Source: JAVBRA01 sp031548435
GTDB lineage: Bacteria > Bacteroidota > Bacteroidia > Bacteroidales > Rikenellaceae
NCBI GenBank assembly: GCA_031548435.1
Contig: JAVBRA010000006.1
Span: 1 to 64,000 of the forward strand
Reading direction: 5' to 3'
DNA length: 64,000 nt
A program made the position numbers and the translations under genes. Numbering within the stretch: the stretch's first letter is position 1; each line of letters begins with the position of its first letter. This document shows positions 46,370-54,040 of this stretch, in pieces. The notes beneath the pieces were generated by a model. It was given only the letters and a program-made list of their open reading frames with translations, was not told the DNA's origin and did not search any database.

Positions 46370-47110
46370 TTATCTTCCTTCCACGTTCAATATGCCGGTC
46401 TTTTTGGCCAGGATGCGGACGACGATGGCGATGACGGCGGCCGCTCCGCCCGTCCATATCCAAAAGGGATCGATGCGGAATTTTTCCAGAATAAGCGCGT
46501 TGCGCATGATGTCGACCACCACGAACGACAACGCCAGGTAGAACAGCCCGTGATATTCGCGCTTGACGGCGTTTTTCATCGAAAACGGAACGCCGGGTTT
46601 TTTCCAGTTTCTGAAACGCGGCAACAGCACCGGTGTGCGGTTGCACCAGTCGAGGTAGGGCTGGCCGAACTTCCGCTCCAGAAAATCCTCTTCGGCCAGC
46701 ATGATTTTTTCGTAATAGATGCAGAACAGCAGGATGGCGCCGACGATGAACCAGTCGACCCCTACATAAACGATCAGGCCCAGCCACATGAAAAAGTTGC
46801 CGGTGTAGAGCGGATGCCTCAGCACCGAATAGATGCCTTCGGTGTTGAGCGTGTCGGCTACCTGGCCCTCGGAGGTATTGCGTCCGGAGGTGTTTTTCGG
46901 GGCGTAGCCGATGGCCAGCATCCGAATGGCGATTCCCAGCAGGGAGACGCACAGACAGGCGCTTTTTACGGCGCAGCTGTCGCGGATCAGTTCGCCGGGG
47001 GGTGTGACGGCGATGGCGATGAATGCGACGACGTATAAAAACAGGGGGAGCCATCCCCTGCGGGCGAAAAGCCAGTTGCCTGTCTTGATGTTACGTTCCG
47101 AGAGTCTCAT
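46370..47110 (-). CDS. Isoprenylcysteine/phospholipid methyltransferase-like membrane protein
   Basis: A 246-residue polytopic protein with about six membrane helices. The segment LNTEGIYSVLRHPLYTGNFFMWLGLIVYVG followed by YYEKIMLAEEDFLERKFGQPYLDWCNRTPVLLPRF is the ICMT/PEMT-type SAM-binding signature (RHPxYxGN and E-E dyad). Substrate unknown; lipid or isoprenoid methylation is possible. It overlaps the PAP2 gene upstream by 20 bases, so the two are translationally coupled and may act on the same lipid. Confidence 0.82.
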   Translation of the reverse strand: MRLSERNIKTGNWLFARRGWLPLFLYVVAFIAIAVTPPGELIRDSCAVKSACLCVSLLGIAIRMLAIGYAPKNTSGRNTSEGQVADTLNTEGIYSVLRHPLYTGNFFMWLGLIVYVGVDWFIVGAILLFCIYYEKIMLAEEDFLERKFGQPYLDWCNRTPVLLPRFRNWKKPGVPFSMKNAVKREYHGLFYLALSFVVVDIMRNALILEKFRIDPFWIWTGGAAAVIAIVVRILAKKTGILNVEGR

Positions 47111-47663
47111 CTTTGATCAGGTATTTTTGGGTTGGGAAATAACACAGCAGGCCGAAAAGCGTGCCGGTGGCGATGCCGAACAGAATGTCGGCGGGGTAGT
47201 GCACCCCAAGGTAGATGCGGCTGTAACAGACCAGTGCCACCCACACCGCAAGAGCGACGTTTACCCATCGCCGGCGGATGAGCAGGGACATGTAAACCGC
47301 GATGGCCGTGCAGGTGGCCGCATGGGCCGAAACGGTGCCGTACAGTCCGCCGCGGTAGCCGCCCACGGTGTGAACCAATCCTTCGAGTGCTGGGTTGCGC
47401 GAAGGCCGCAGTTTGGGCAGATGGGTTTTGAAGAACGAGGCAGTGAGGTCGGACAGGCCCACGGCCGCGACGCACACGGCCAGCATGACGAGCGACTTTT
47501 TCAAGCCGTATTTCCTGTAAACCAGGTAATAGAGCAGGGCGTAAAGCGGCAGCCACGACAATTTGCCCGAGGCGAACAGCAACAGCGTGTCTGCAAATCC
47601 GCCCAGGTCGCCGTTCAGGGAAAGGAACAGGGTCGTGTCGATCTCACTCCACCAGGAACACAT
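47091..47663 (-). CDS. PAP2-family membrane phosphatase
   Basis: A 190-residue integral membrane phosphatase. The three PAP2 motifs are present: KTHLPKLRP (KxxxxxxRP), GTVSAHAAT (the PSGH-type motif, with Ser-Ala-His) and SRIYLGVHYPADI (SRxxxxxHxxxD). Likely substrates are undecaprenyl diphosphate, phosphatidate or lipid A phosphates. The last 20 bases overlap the start of the methyltransferase gene. A TACCTTTG promoter lies at 47723-47730 on the minus strand. Confidence 0.88.
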   Translation of the reverse strand: MCSWWSEIDTTLFLSLNGDLGGFADTLLLFASGKLSWLPLYALLYYLVYRKYGLKKSLVMLAVCVAAVGLSDLTASFFKTHLPKLRPSRNPALEGLVHTVGGYRGGLYGTVSAHAATCTAIAVYMSLLIRRRWVNVALAVWVALVCYSRIYLGVHYPADILFGIATGTLFGLLCYFPTQKYLIKDETLGT

Positions 47664-47722
47664 GTGCCATTCTCGTTATGATTGATGCTTCCCGGATATT
47701 CCGGACGCTTGGTTTTCACAGG

Positions 47723-47730
47723 CAAAGGTA
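47723..47730 (-). promoter_or_regulatory. -7 promoter element TACCTTTG of the PAP2-methyltransferase pair
   Basis: The minus-strand reading is TACCTTTG, 59 bases upstream of the PAP2 start. Confidence 0.45.
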
Positions 47731-47881
47731 AGGAAAATTTCGTTCCGCGCCGCAGACGGCTGATGTTCAATGACAGGTTCCTCAATTCGTTTCGGGGTTC
47801 GGTTCTTAGAAGTGTCTCGGCGCAGGTGCCGGTCGTTTTCGGGAGAGATCGCGCGGATGAGGAATAAAAAAACGGGTGGAT

Positions 47882-47912
47882 TTTGAGCGTATGGGTTTTT
47901 TGTGTAACTTTG
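47882..47912 (+). promoter_or_regulatory. Complete -33/-7 promoter of the yceD-rpmF-plsX-fabH operon
   Basis: TTTG (47882-47885) and TAACTTTG (47905-47912) are separated by 19 bases, the Bacteroidota consensus spacing; the start codon follows 22 bases later. Confidence 0.7.
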
Positions 47913-47934
47913 TGCGATTATTTTGTGGCAAAAA

Positions 47935-48477
47935 GTGGATCGGTACAGCAATTACTCCATAGCATACAAAGGCTTGGGCACGGGAGTGCACGAGTTCGAG
48001 TTCACTGCCGGCGACGCTTTTTTCGCTCTGTTCGAGGGCGGCGAAATAACCCGGGGAGACGTAAAGGTCGATGTGAAGCTGGAGAAACATCCGTCGCTGA
48101 TGTTGCTTCACTTTGCGATGGACGGCACGGTGACCGTGCCCTGCGACCGCTGCCTCGAAGACCTGACGCTGCCGGTGCGGCTCGACGACCAGCTTTACGT
48201 GAAGTTCTCGGAAGAGGAGATCGGCGACGACGGCGAGGTGATGTGGATCAATCCGGGGGACGACAAGATCGAACTGTCGCAGTATGTGTACGATACGATT
48301 TGCCTGAGCCTTCCGTTCCAACGGATCCATCCCGATAATGCCAGCGGCCTGAGCACCTGCAATCCCGACATGCTGGCCCGCTTTAAAACGATGGAGGAAG
48401 ATGACGAGAAAGCCCTGTCGGAAAACGAAGACGTTTCGGAACTGTTGGAGTTGAAGAAACAGCTCGGCGGAAAATAG
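47935..48477 (+). CDS. DUF177 (YceD-like) protein
   Basis: A 180-residue protein of the YceD/DUF177 family, which accompanies rpmF and is linked to 23S rRNA or ribosome assembly in bacteria and plants. The conserved element is VTVPCDRCLEDLTLPVRLDDQLYVKF, with the CxxC pair, and an acidic C terminus. There is no ATG: GTG at 47935 (giving DRYSNYSIAYKGLGTGVHEFEF) fits the family N terminus and promoter spacing better than TTG at 47923. rpmF follows after 45 bases. Confidence 0.85.
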   Translation: MDRYSNYSIAYKGLGTGVHEFEFTAGDAFFALFEGGEITRGDVKVDVKLEKHPSLMLLHFAMDGTVTVPCDRCLEDLTLPVRLDDQLYVKFSEEEIGDDGEVMWINPGDDKIELSQYVYDTICLSLPFQRIHPDNASGLSTCNPDMLARFKTMEEDDEKALSENEDVSELLELKKQLGGK

Positions 48478-48522
48478 AAGTTTTTGATTTTGAGAATAAT
48501 AACTTAAATAAAATTTACAACA

Positions 48523-48705
48523 ATGGCACATCCCAAGCACAAAATCTCCAAGACAAGGAGGGACAAAAGAAGGACTCATGACAAGGCCGTAGCACCTACG
48601 CTGGCAGCCTGTTCGAACTGCGGAACGGCGGTTCTGTACCACAGGGTATGTCCCGAGTGCGGCTTTTACAGGGGCCGTCTGGCAATCGAACGGAAAGCGG
48701 AATAA
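48523..48705 (+). CDS. rpmF: 50S ribosomal protein bL32
   Basis: A 60-residue large-subunit protein, MAHPKHKISKTRRDKRRTHDKAV followed by a zinc-finger-like CSNCGTAVLYHRVCPECGFYRGR (both CxxC pairs intact, so the zinc-binding form). The context yceD-rpmF-plsX-fabH is the widely conserved operon coupling ribosome and fatty-acid synthesis genes. Confidence 0.97.
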   Translation: MAHPKHKISKTRRDKRRTHDKAVAPTLAACSNCGTAVLYHRVCPECGFYRGRLAIERKAE

Positions 48706-48717
48706 CCACTCTCCGGC

Positions 48718-49680
48718 ATGCAGGAGGTAAGGATCGGACTGGATGCAATGGGCGGCGATTTCGCTCCCGAGGCAACGGTGATGGGTGCAATCGGGGCGTT
48801 GGAGAAAATTTCTCCGGCGTCGCGGATCGTGCTTTTCGGCGACTCTGCGGCTATCCGGGCCATTCTCGAAAGGGAGGGATGCCCGGCCGACAGGTTTGAT
48901 ATTGTCCATACGTCCGAAGTGATCGGAATGGGTGACCATCCGGCGCAGGCGTTCGCAAAGAAGACAGATTCCAGTATTGCGGTGGGCTTCGGTCACCTGG
49001 CAGCCGGCAAGATCGACGGATTTGCCAGCGCGGGCAGCACCGGGGCGATGATGGTGGGGTGTATGTACGCCATCAAGCCGGTGGAGGGGCTGATCCGCCC
49101 GACGATCGCTTCCACGATGCCCACGGCCGGCGGCGGCCATACGTTGCTGTTGGACGTGGGACTGAACGTCGATTGCAAGCCGGAGGTGTTGTGCCAGTAC
49201 GGCGTGATGGGCAGCATCGTCGCTTCGGCCGTGTTGGGGATCGAGCGTCCGCGCGTGGCCCTGCTCAACATCGGTGAGGAGAAAGAGAAAGGCAACCTGG
49301 CGACCAAAGCGGCCCATGAGTTGCTTGCGCAGGTGCCCGGAATCAACTTCGTGGGCAACGTCGAAGCCAAGCACGTGTTCACGGGCGATGAGGCCGATGT
49401 GATTGTGTGCGACGGGTTTGTGGGCAACATTGTCATCAAGCAGGCCGAGGGTCTCTATTCGATCCTCAAGGCGCAGGGCGTCCGGAACTACTTCGTGGAG
49501 CAGCTCAATTACGAGAAGGTGGGCGGAACTCCGGTGTTGGGCATCAACTCGACGGTGATTATCGGTCACGGCTGTTCGTCGGCCGAGGCGATCGGGAACA
49601 TGGTGCTGCAAACCGAGAAGAATATCCGGGCAGGGTATTTGACCAAGCTTAAAAAAGTATTCACTTCAGAGTCTGTCTAA
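48718..49680 (+). CDS. plsX: Phosphate acyltransferase
   Basis: Converts acyl-ACP to acyl-phosphate for phospholipid synthesis; a peripheral membrane enzyme. The 320-residue protein shows RIGLDAMGGDFAPEATV, GFASAGSTGAMMVG, the PTAGGGHTLLLDVGLN region and VCDGFVGNIVIKQAEG near the C-terminal half, all standard PlsX blocks. It starts 12 bases after rpmF. Confidence 0.96.
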   Translation: MQEVRIGLDAMGGDFAPEATVMGAIGALEKISPASRIVLFGDSAAIRAILEREGCPADRFDIVHTSEVIGMGDHPAQAFAKKTDSSIAVGFGHLAAGKIDGFASAGSTGAMMVGCMYAIKPVEGLIRPTIASTMPTAGGGHTLLLDVGLNVDCKPEVLCQYGVMGSIVASAVLGIERPRVALLNIGEEKEKGNLATKAAHELLAQVPGINFVGNVEAKHVFTGDEADVIVCDGFVGNIVIKQAEGLYSILKAQGVRNYFVEQLNYEKVGGTPVLGINSTVIIGHGCSSAEAIGNMVLQTEKNIRAGYLTKLKKVFTSESV

Positions 49681-49817
49681 AATTTACTTGAAACCGGCAG
49701 GAGACCTGCGTCTCCCGGTTCGATTGGACTGAATGCTCCTGCTTGGCGGCAAAGGCCGGGCGGAGAGAGATTTTAAGAACGATAGAAAATTTCAGACAAA
49801 CGTTTAATGCTGTCCGA

Positions 49818-50828
49818 ATGGAAAAATTAAGAGCAGCCATTACAGGTGTGGGGGCGTATGTGCCCGAATATGTGTTGGATAACGAGGAGTTGAGCCGGAT
49901 GGTCGATACCACCGACGAGTGGATCATGACCCGCATCGGCATTCGGGAGAGGCATATTCTCAAAGGTGAGGGGCTGGGAACTTCGTATATGGGCACCAAG
50001 GCCATCGAAGATCTGATGGAGAAAACCGGTACGGTTGCCGAGGACATTGATTTGATTATCTGCGCCACGGTGACGCCCGATATGTTCTTTCCCTCGACGG
50101 CCAATATCATCGCCCACAAGCTGGGTGCCACCCGGGCCATGGTGTTCGATATATCGGCCGCGTGCAGCGGATTTTTGTTCGCTCTTACCACCGCCTCGAA
50201 ATTTATCGAGACGGGCACGTGCAAAAAAGTGGTCGTGGTGGGCGCCGACAAAATGTCGTCGATCGTCGACTATACCGACCGGGCCACCTGCCCCATTTTT
50301 GGCGACGGGGCCGGAGCCGTGTTGCTCGAACCCAATACCGAGGGCGAGGGTATCATGGATCACATCCTGCGCAACAACGGCGAAGGGGGGCAGTACCTTT
50401 ACATGAAAGCGGGCGGGTCGGCTTATCCGGCCACGGAAGAAACCGTACGCAACCGCTGGCACTACATACATCAGGAGGGCAAGGTGGTGTTCAAATACGC
50501 CGTGTCGAACATGTCGGACACGACGCTGGAGCTGATGCACCGCAACAACCTGTCGGTCGACGATATCACATTTCTGGTGCCCCACCAGGCCAATCTGCGC
50601 ATCATCGACGCTGTGGCCACCCGCATGGGGATGCCGGTCGAGAAATGCATGGTGAACATCGAAAAGTACGGGAACACCACTTCAGGCACGCTTCCGCTGT
50701 GTTTGTGGGATTACGAGGCGCGCCTCAAAAAAGGCGACAACCTGGTGTTGACGGCATTTGGCGGAGGGTTCTCGTGGGGTTCGGTGTTTCTGAAGTGGGC
50801 TTACAACGGCGCCGATTACAGCAGGTAG
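49818..50828 (+). CDS. fabH: Beta-ketoacyl-ACP synthase III
   Basis: Starts fatty-acid chains by condensing acetyl-CoA or a branched primer with malonyl-ACP. The 336-residue thiolase-fold enzyme has the catalytic triad Cys116 (ISAACSGFLFAL), His256 (VPHQANLRI) and Asn286 (KYGNTTSGTLPL), and WIMTRIGIRERH near the N terminus. The start at 49818 (MEKLRAAITGVGAYVPEYVL) is the family one; an in-frame upstream ATG would add 25 unlikely residues. A weak hairpin without T run lies at 50925-50940. Confidence 0.96.
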   Translation: MEKLRAAITGVGAYVPEYVLDNEELSRMVDTTDEWIMTRIGIRERHILKGEGLGTSYMGTKAIEDLMEKTGTVAEDIDLIICATVTPDMFFPSTANIIAHKLGATRAMVFDISAACSGFLFALTTASKFIETGTCKKVVVVGADKMSSIVDYTDRATCPIFGDGAGAVLLEPNTEGEGIMDHILRNNGEGGQYLYMKAGGSAYPATEETVRNRWHYIHQEGKVVFKYAVSNMSDTTLELMHRNNLSVDDITFLVPHQANLRIIDAVATRMGMPVEKCMVNIEKYGNTTSGTLPLCLWDYEARLKKGDNLVLTAFGGGFSWGSVFLKWAYNGADYSR

Positions 50829-50951
50829 GGTTGTCTTTGGCTTGTTCCAGCCGGAAGAAGTTTCAGTCCTGGATTCTCGGAGCAATGGATGGAGCGGTGA
50901 TTCTTCCCGTGTAAATGAAGAAAATGCCGGAGTGTCCGGCAAACATAGAAA

Positions 50952-51023
50952 GGTCTCATAGTTCAAGGGATAGAACGGAAGTTTCCTAAACTTTAAATAC
51001 AGGTTCGAGTCCTGTTGAGACCA
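50952..51023 (+). tRNA. tRNA-Arg (anticodon CCU)
   Basis: The acceptor GGTCTCA pairs with TGAGACC; D arm TAGTTCAAGGGATAGAAC; anticodon arm GAAGT-TTCCTAA-ACTTT with anticodon CCT; T arm ACAGG-TTCGAGT-CCTGT; discriminator A. The CCA end is not encoded. tRNA-Arg(CCU) genes are frequent integration targets, and the sequence downstream becomes AT-rich and gene-poor. Confidence 0.93.
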
Positions 51024-51026
51024 CGA

Positions 51027-51055
51027 GGGCGGCTTTTATTGGCCGCCCTTTTTTG
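51027..51055 (+). terminator. Terminator after tRNA-Arg
   Basis: GGGCGGC (51027-51033) pairs with GCCGCCC (51042-51048) and is followed by a T run. Confidence 0.85.
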
Positions 51056-51135
51056 TTTATTTACGCGTAAATTGCTGATATAGGCCCTTTTTGCTCAAAA
51101 ATTGGGCAAGTGTGAAAACCCGCAAAAACCTATCG

Positions 51136-51168
51136 ATTTTCCACCCATTTTCCACCCATTTTCTCCCC
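51136..51168. repeat. Three tandem 11-bp units
   Basis: ATTTTCCACCC occurs twice in direct contact (51136-51146, 51147-51157) followed by a degenerate third unit ATTTTCTCCCC. The gene-free stretch 51056-51493 otherwise shows low-complexity AT-rich DNA and no coding potential. Confidence 0.5.
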
Positions 51169-51493
51169 GATTTTTGGAGTGACTATATGCCACTTTACAC
51201 CAAAGTACTTGATTTAGTGAATTTCAACCTCTTCTGAGTGCTTTTATGTAAGAATGTTAATCCAAATATTTGCCCGGGTCGCGGGTGTGTCGATCTGCAC
51301 CGGCTCCGTCTCCGTTCGTGGTGCGAAAGGCCCTTCAGGTGTCCCTTCTATCTTTCGAAATAATCGCCATCTAATTTTGCAGTAGTTACAAATAATGACA
51401 TAATGTATAATTGTATGTATGTATTTGTTTTACATCGAAATAAAACCATTGAAATATTTGTATTTTCGAAAAATTGAGTTTAATTTCGGATAT

Positions 51494-51553
51494 ACTTACC
51501 AATACACTTTCACCGACGAAGATTTTGCGGACGCGGAACCGATTAACCCATAA
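51494..51553 (+). pseudogene. 3' remnant of a small lipoprotein gene
   Basis: The last 19 codons plus stop read TYQYTFTDEDFADAEPINP, clearly paralogous to the ends of the copies at 51566-52012 (TYQYIFTDENFIDAEPINP) and 59013-59530 (RYTFTDEMFADGELVNP). Sequence upstream of 51494 does not align to the rest of the gene, so only the tail survives. It sits 12 bases before the intact copy and ends with the same spacer (TAAAAACCTACAACTATG) that links the later copies. Confidence 0.7.
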
Positions 51554-51565
51554 AAACCTACAACT

Positions 51566-52012
51566 ATGAAAAAGTTATTGTTTACCTTGATGCTGACGGC
51601 ACTTGCAGCCGGATGCGTTATTGAAGCAGGAAGTCCCATATATGTATATATATATAAGAATGAAAGTTCGCGGGAAATAACGGTTAAATCATACAATTTT
51701 TTTGTTAAAGAGGAGTTGTGGGGGCATAATAGAGATTCAACTTTCGTAATACCTGTAGGAGAAACTCATACGCTTCGTTTTGAGTATGGTCGGCAACCGC
51801 CGCTTCCTTTGCATTGGATCGCGGCCGTAAATTCGTTGGATTCCGCAATTGTTTCCAATGGAGAAGTACAATTTATAAACAGAAACTGGGAGAAAGATGG
51901 ATTATACAATATTAGTAATTACACTCTGATCAGCCAGAAGGATCCGAAAAGGACTTACCAGTATATTTTCACCGATGAGAATTTTATAGACGCAGAACCG
52001 ATCAATCCATAA
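51566..52012 (+). CDS. Small lipoprotein, paralog 1 (intact)
   Basis: A 148-residue exported lipoprotein: MKKLLFTLMLTALAAGC gives an SPII site at Cys17. The mature part begins VIEAGSPIYVYIYKNESSREITVKSYNF, continues STFVIPVGETHTLRFEYGRQPPLPLHWIAAVNSLDSAIVSNGEVQFINRN and ends TYQYIFTDENFIDAEPINP, a pattern of short alternating strands suggesting a beta-sandwich. No named family is recognised with certainty; short Bacteroidota lipoproteins of this look are common near larger surface proteins. Paralogs flank it on both sides. It is AT-rich compared with the housekeeping genes before the tRNA. Confidence 0.8.
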   Translation: MKKLLFTLMLTALAAGCVIEAGSPIYVYIYKNESSREITVKSYNFFVKEELWGHNRDSTFVIPVGETHTLRFEYGRQPPLPLHWIAAVNSLDSAIVSNGEVQFINRNWEKDGLYNISNYTLISQKDPKRTYQYIFTDENFIDAEPINP

Positions 52013-52024
52013 AAACATACAACT

Positions 52025-52036
52025 ATGAAAAAGTTA
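52025..52036 (+). pseudogene. First four codons of small lipoprotein paralog 2, cut off by the IS1595-type element
   Basis: ATG AAA AAG TTA follows paralog 1 after 12 bases, with the same spacer as between the other copies. Immediately after it the left inverted repeat of the mobile element begins (52037). The rest of the gene resumes at 55802. The last eight bases, AAAAGTTA, are the target-site duplication. Confidence 0.85.
52029..52036. repeat. Target-site duplication, left (AAAAGTTA)
   Basis: Identical to 55794-55801 on the other side of the element. An 8-bp duplication is the usual size for IS1595-family insertions. Confidence 0.9.
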
Positions 52037-52067
52037 GACAACTATATATTTTAATGTACCAAAGATA
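52037..52067. repeat. Left terminal inverted repeat (31 bp)
   Basis: Starts GACAACTATATATTTTAATG and is the exact reverse complement of 55763-55793. Confidence 0.95.
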
Positions 52068-52076
52068 GCAAATAAA

Positions 52077-52107
52077 AATCCCGGCAAATCTTTTCTGCCG
52101 GGATTAT
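52077..52107 (-). terminator. Terminator of the passenger lipoprotein gene
   Basis: AATCCCGGCA (52077-52086) pairs with TGCCGGGATT (52096-52105); on the minus strand a T-rich run follows, 14 bases after the stop. Confidence 0.8.
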
Positions 52108-52120
52108 CTTTTACTTTCTG

Positions 52121-53365
52121 TTAGTTCATCCGAATCAAACTCATTACCTGTGAGGATAAATGAATATTCTCAAAGGCTGTAATATTGCCATTATTATCAA
52201 TCTGCCCTATAATATTTTTGCTATCAGAAAAACGCAAACCATTAAAAGATATCTCTGGGTTCTTTATTGAGGAGGTAACAACATAGGCCTCATATCCTTT
52301 ATTGGTCAGATCCACGCAACGTATGGAATTATCCGATATATTCAATTTCACAAAAGACTGTATTGTTGTTTCTGTTCCCTTATCTTTAATATATAGCGCA
52401 TCAGAAGTTGCATAATAATTACCTACCTCAGTCCTTGGAAGATTAATACTTAATTGTTTAATAGTTTTCAAATCCTCATTGAATTCCAATGAAAAATCAC
52501 CATTTGAAATAACATGGGTTTTTCGTTCATGATTAAATACAAAATTTATGTCCCAAAGATAGCCAATATCAAAATTAGACTTGGTCACAATGGATGCAAA
52601 TAACGTATTACTCACCGAAGCATATTCAATCTTATATATGGATAATTCTAAATCTTTCTGATTATATACATAGAAATCTCCATCTGACCCAATAAATACT
52701 CCGTATCCCCATTCATCAATATCTGGTATTAAGACGCTTAATAAATAGGTTTTTCCTTTGGGTGTTTGGAACTTATCAGTATTGCCTGTATCGAACCCTT
52801 CAGTATAATATGCTATCCCATCAATATTTACAACAAAATCATTGAAACTTTGATTCTTGGCTATGTATTCCTCAATGGTCATATCGCCTGTACTGATTTT
52901 ATAAATCATATTTTGGGATTTCACATAAATATTTCCATCCTTATCGGTAAATGAATGAAATTCATAATTATATGAAATTTTCACAGGTAGACTAAAAATA
53001 GCTCCAGAACTTTTGTCTGCAAGCATCGAATTAATTCCAGGTGTTTCACTATTGACATGCATCATAATATACTTATCATTGATCTCAAATATATTATTTA
53101 TAGCCATATCCACAGTATCGCCCTCTTCTGTTATAAACCGGATAGGTTCAACTTTCCCATTTTTATCAACAGAGAAAAAACCACCATCTGGCCCGGAACT
53201 CCGTAATCCAGTTCCAACCCCGTATAGGTATTTGGCATCCTTAATAGTGGTTCTTACGATTTTGGATTCTTCTTGGTTCGATTTACCCCCGTTTTCTCCT
53301 TTGGAACAGCCCATTAGTCCCACACTTAACGCAATGCAGGCAATAACAGATAAACAATTCTTCAT
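52121..53365 (-). CDS. Passenger lipoprotein, beta-propeller-like, within the IS1595-type element
   Basis: A 414-residue lipoprotein: MKNCLSVIACIALSVGLMGC, SPII site at Cys20, then a Lys/Glu/Ser-rich spacer. The body has repeated short-strand motifs with Asp-Gly turns (DGGFFSVDKNGKVEPI, DKDGNIYVKSQNMIYKIS, GSDGDFYVYNQKDLELSIYKI, IGQIDNNGNITAF), consistent with a multi-bladed beta-propeller; no family name is certain. Its promoter (53650-53680) leaves a leader of about 280 bases with extensive pairing. As cargo of an IS1595-type element it presumably benefits the host or the element; the function is unknown. Confidence 0.8.
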   Translation of the reverse strand: MKNCLSVIACIALSVGLMGCSKGENGGKSNQEESKIVRTTIKDAKYLYGVGTGLRSSGPDGGFFSVDKNGKVEPIRFITEEGDTVDMAINNIFEINDKYIMMHVNSETPGINSMLADKSSGAIFSLPVKISYNYEFHSFTDKDGNIYVKSQNMIYKISTGDMTIEEYIAKNQSFNDFVVNIDGIAYYTEGFDTGNTDKFQTPKGKTYLLSVLIPDIDEWGYGVFIGSDGDFYVYNQKDLELSIYKIEYASVSNTLFASIVTKSNFDIGYLWDINFVFNHERKTHVISNGDFSLEFNEDLKTIKQLSINLPRTEVGNYYATSDALYIKDKGTETTIQSFVKLNISDNSIRCVDLTNKGYEAYVVTSSIKNPEISFNGLRFSDSKNIIGQIDNNGNITAFENIHLSSQVMSLIRMN

Positions 53366-53377
53366 GACAATTAGTTT

Positions 53378-53643
53378 TTATCTGCCTACTCTATGATAAG
53401 GTTTTCGGCATCCCCTTGTAATGATCCAATCAACAAGGGATAAAAAGAAAGCGTGGAAACCATTACTATTCTCTCAGAAGAGCTCTGGTAAGCCTCGAAC
53501 AGAAAATAAGCAACAGCTCCACGCTATAACATAGCGAGAGGTAGTCACTTATCCCTGTTCTTAAAAAATTTACCAGATTCTTCTGAGGGATAAGGTTAAA
53601 CACTTTACATGTTTATCCAATATGTCTGCCTACCAACCGGCAG
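53378..53643 (-). promoter_or_regulatory. Long structured 5' leader with possible leader peptide
   Basis: In the transcript three copies of one 7-mer compete: TTATCCC (53593-53587), GGGATAA (53555-53549) and TTATCCC (53443-53437). Nested pairs are TAGCGTGGA/TCCACGCT (53525-53518 with 53457-53450) and TCAGAAGAATCTGGTAA (53586-53570) with TTACCAGAGCTCTTCTGA (53491-53474). A frame starting GTG at 53548 reads VTTSRYVIAWSCCLFSVRG... for 24 codons to TGA (53476-53474), then stays open 31 more codons to TAA at 53378. This looks like an attenuator or riboregulator; ligand unknown. Confidence 0.5.
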
Positions 53644-53649
53644 GCAACA

Positions 53650-53680
53650 CAAATATAACACATTGTTAAACAAGCGCAAA
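53650..53680 (-). promoter_or_regulatory. Complete -33/-7 promoter of the passenger lipoprotein gene
   Basis: On the minus strand TTTG (53680-53677) and TATATTTG (53657-53650) are separated by 19 bases, matching the Bacteroidota consensus. It predicts a leader of roughly 280 bases. Confidence 0.65.
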
Positions 53681-53726
53681 ATATTTATTACCCTTTGAGC
53701 TGTTGCTTTCCTAAATTCTACACAGC

Positions 53727-53762
53727 AAAGGCGACTGGAACCTACAACCAGTCGCCTTTTCA
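53727..53762. terminator. Perfect 12-bp hairpin with T/A runs
   Basis: AAAGGCGACTGG (53727-53738) and CCAGTCGCCTTT (53748-53759) are exact complements, with T4 on the plus side, so it can terminate plus-strand transcription; it lies upstream of the passenger promoter. Confidence 0.75.
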
Positions 53763-53824
53763 GTTTTAGCAAAAATAGTTCTCTTCAGAAGACCTTTTCC
53801 AAGGATAGCCAAACTACATATCGA

Positions 53825-53977
53825 ATGATCCTACGAAAATCATCGAAACTGGGCATCTCAAGGAGAAGGCGGTTTCAAAAAGATCCAAAGCGTTCTGTCA
53901 TCAAAGAAATGCTTTTTTGGTTACTAAAACTGGTGGCTCATCAGCTAATCGACCTCTTATTCGGTTTGATCGGATAA
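53825..53977 (+). CDS. Possible 50-residue basic/hydrophobic peptide inside the element
   Basis: A short frame, MILRKSSKLGISRRRRFQKD followed by PKRSVIKEMLFWLLKLVAHQ and LIDLLFGLIG: a strongly basic first half and an amphipathic hydrophobic second half, like some small membrane-active peptides. A terminator (53988-54020) follows after 10 bases, which favours a real transcript. No clear promoter or ribosome binding site is visible and no family is recognised. Confidence 0.3.
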   Translation: MILRKSSKLGISRRRRFQKDPKRSVIKEMLFWLLKLVAHQLIDLLFGLIG

Positions 53978-53987
53978 TGAACCTTTC

Positions 53988-54022
53988 AAAATCCACCTCC
54001 AGCATTAAGGTGGATTTTTTAT
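53988..54022 (+). terminator. Terminator downstream of the 50-codon frame
   Basis: AAAATCCACCT (53988-53998) pairs with AGGTGGATTTT (54008-54018) and is followed by T; it also separates this unit from the convergent transposase gene. Confidence 0.75.
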
Positions 54023-54040
54023 TTAATATGTATATTATAC

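Noticed and set aside
51136..51168. CRISPR array or replication iterons
   Set aside because: Only three contiguous 11-bp units without spacers, no cas or rep gene nearby.
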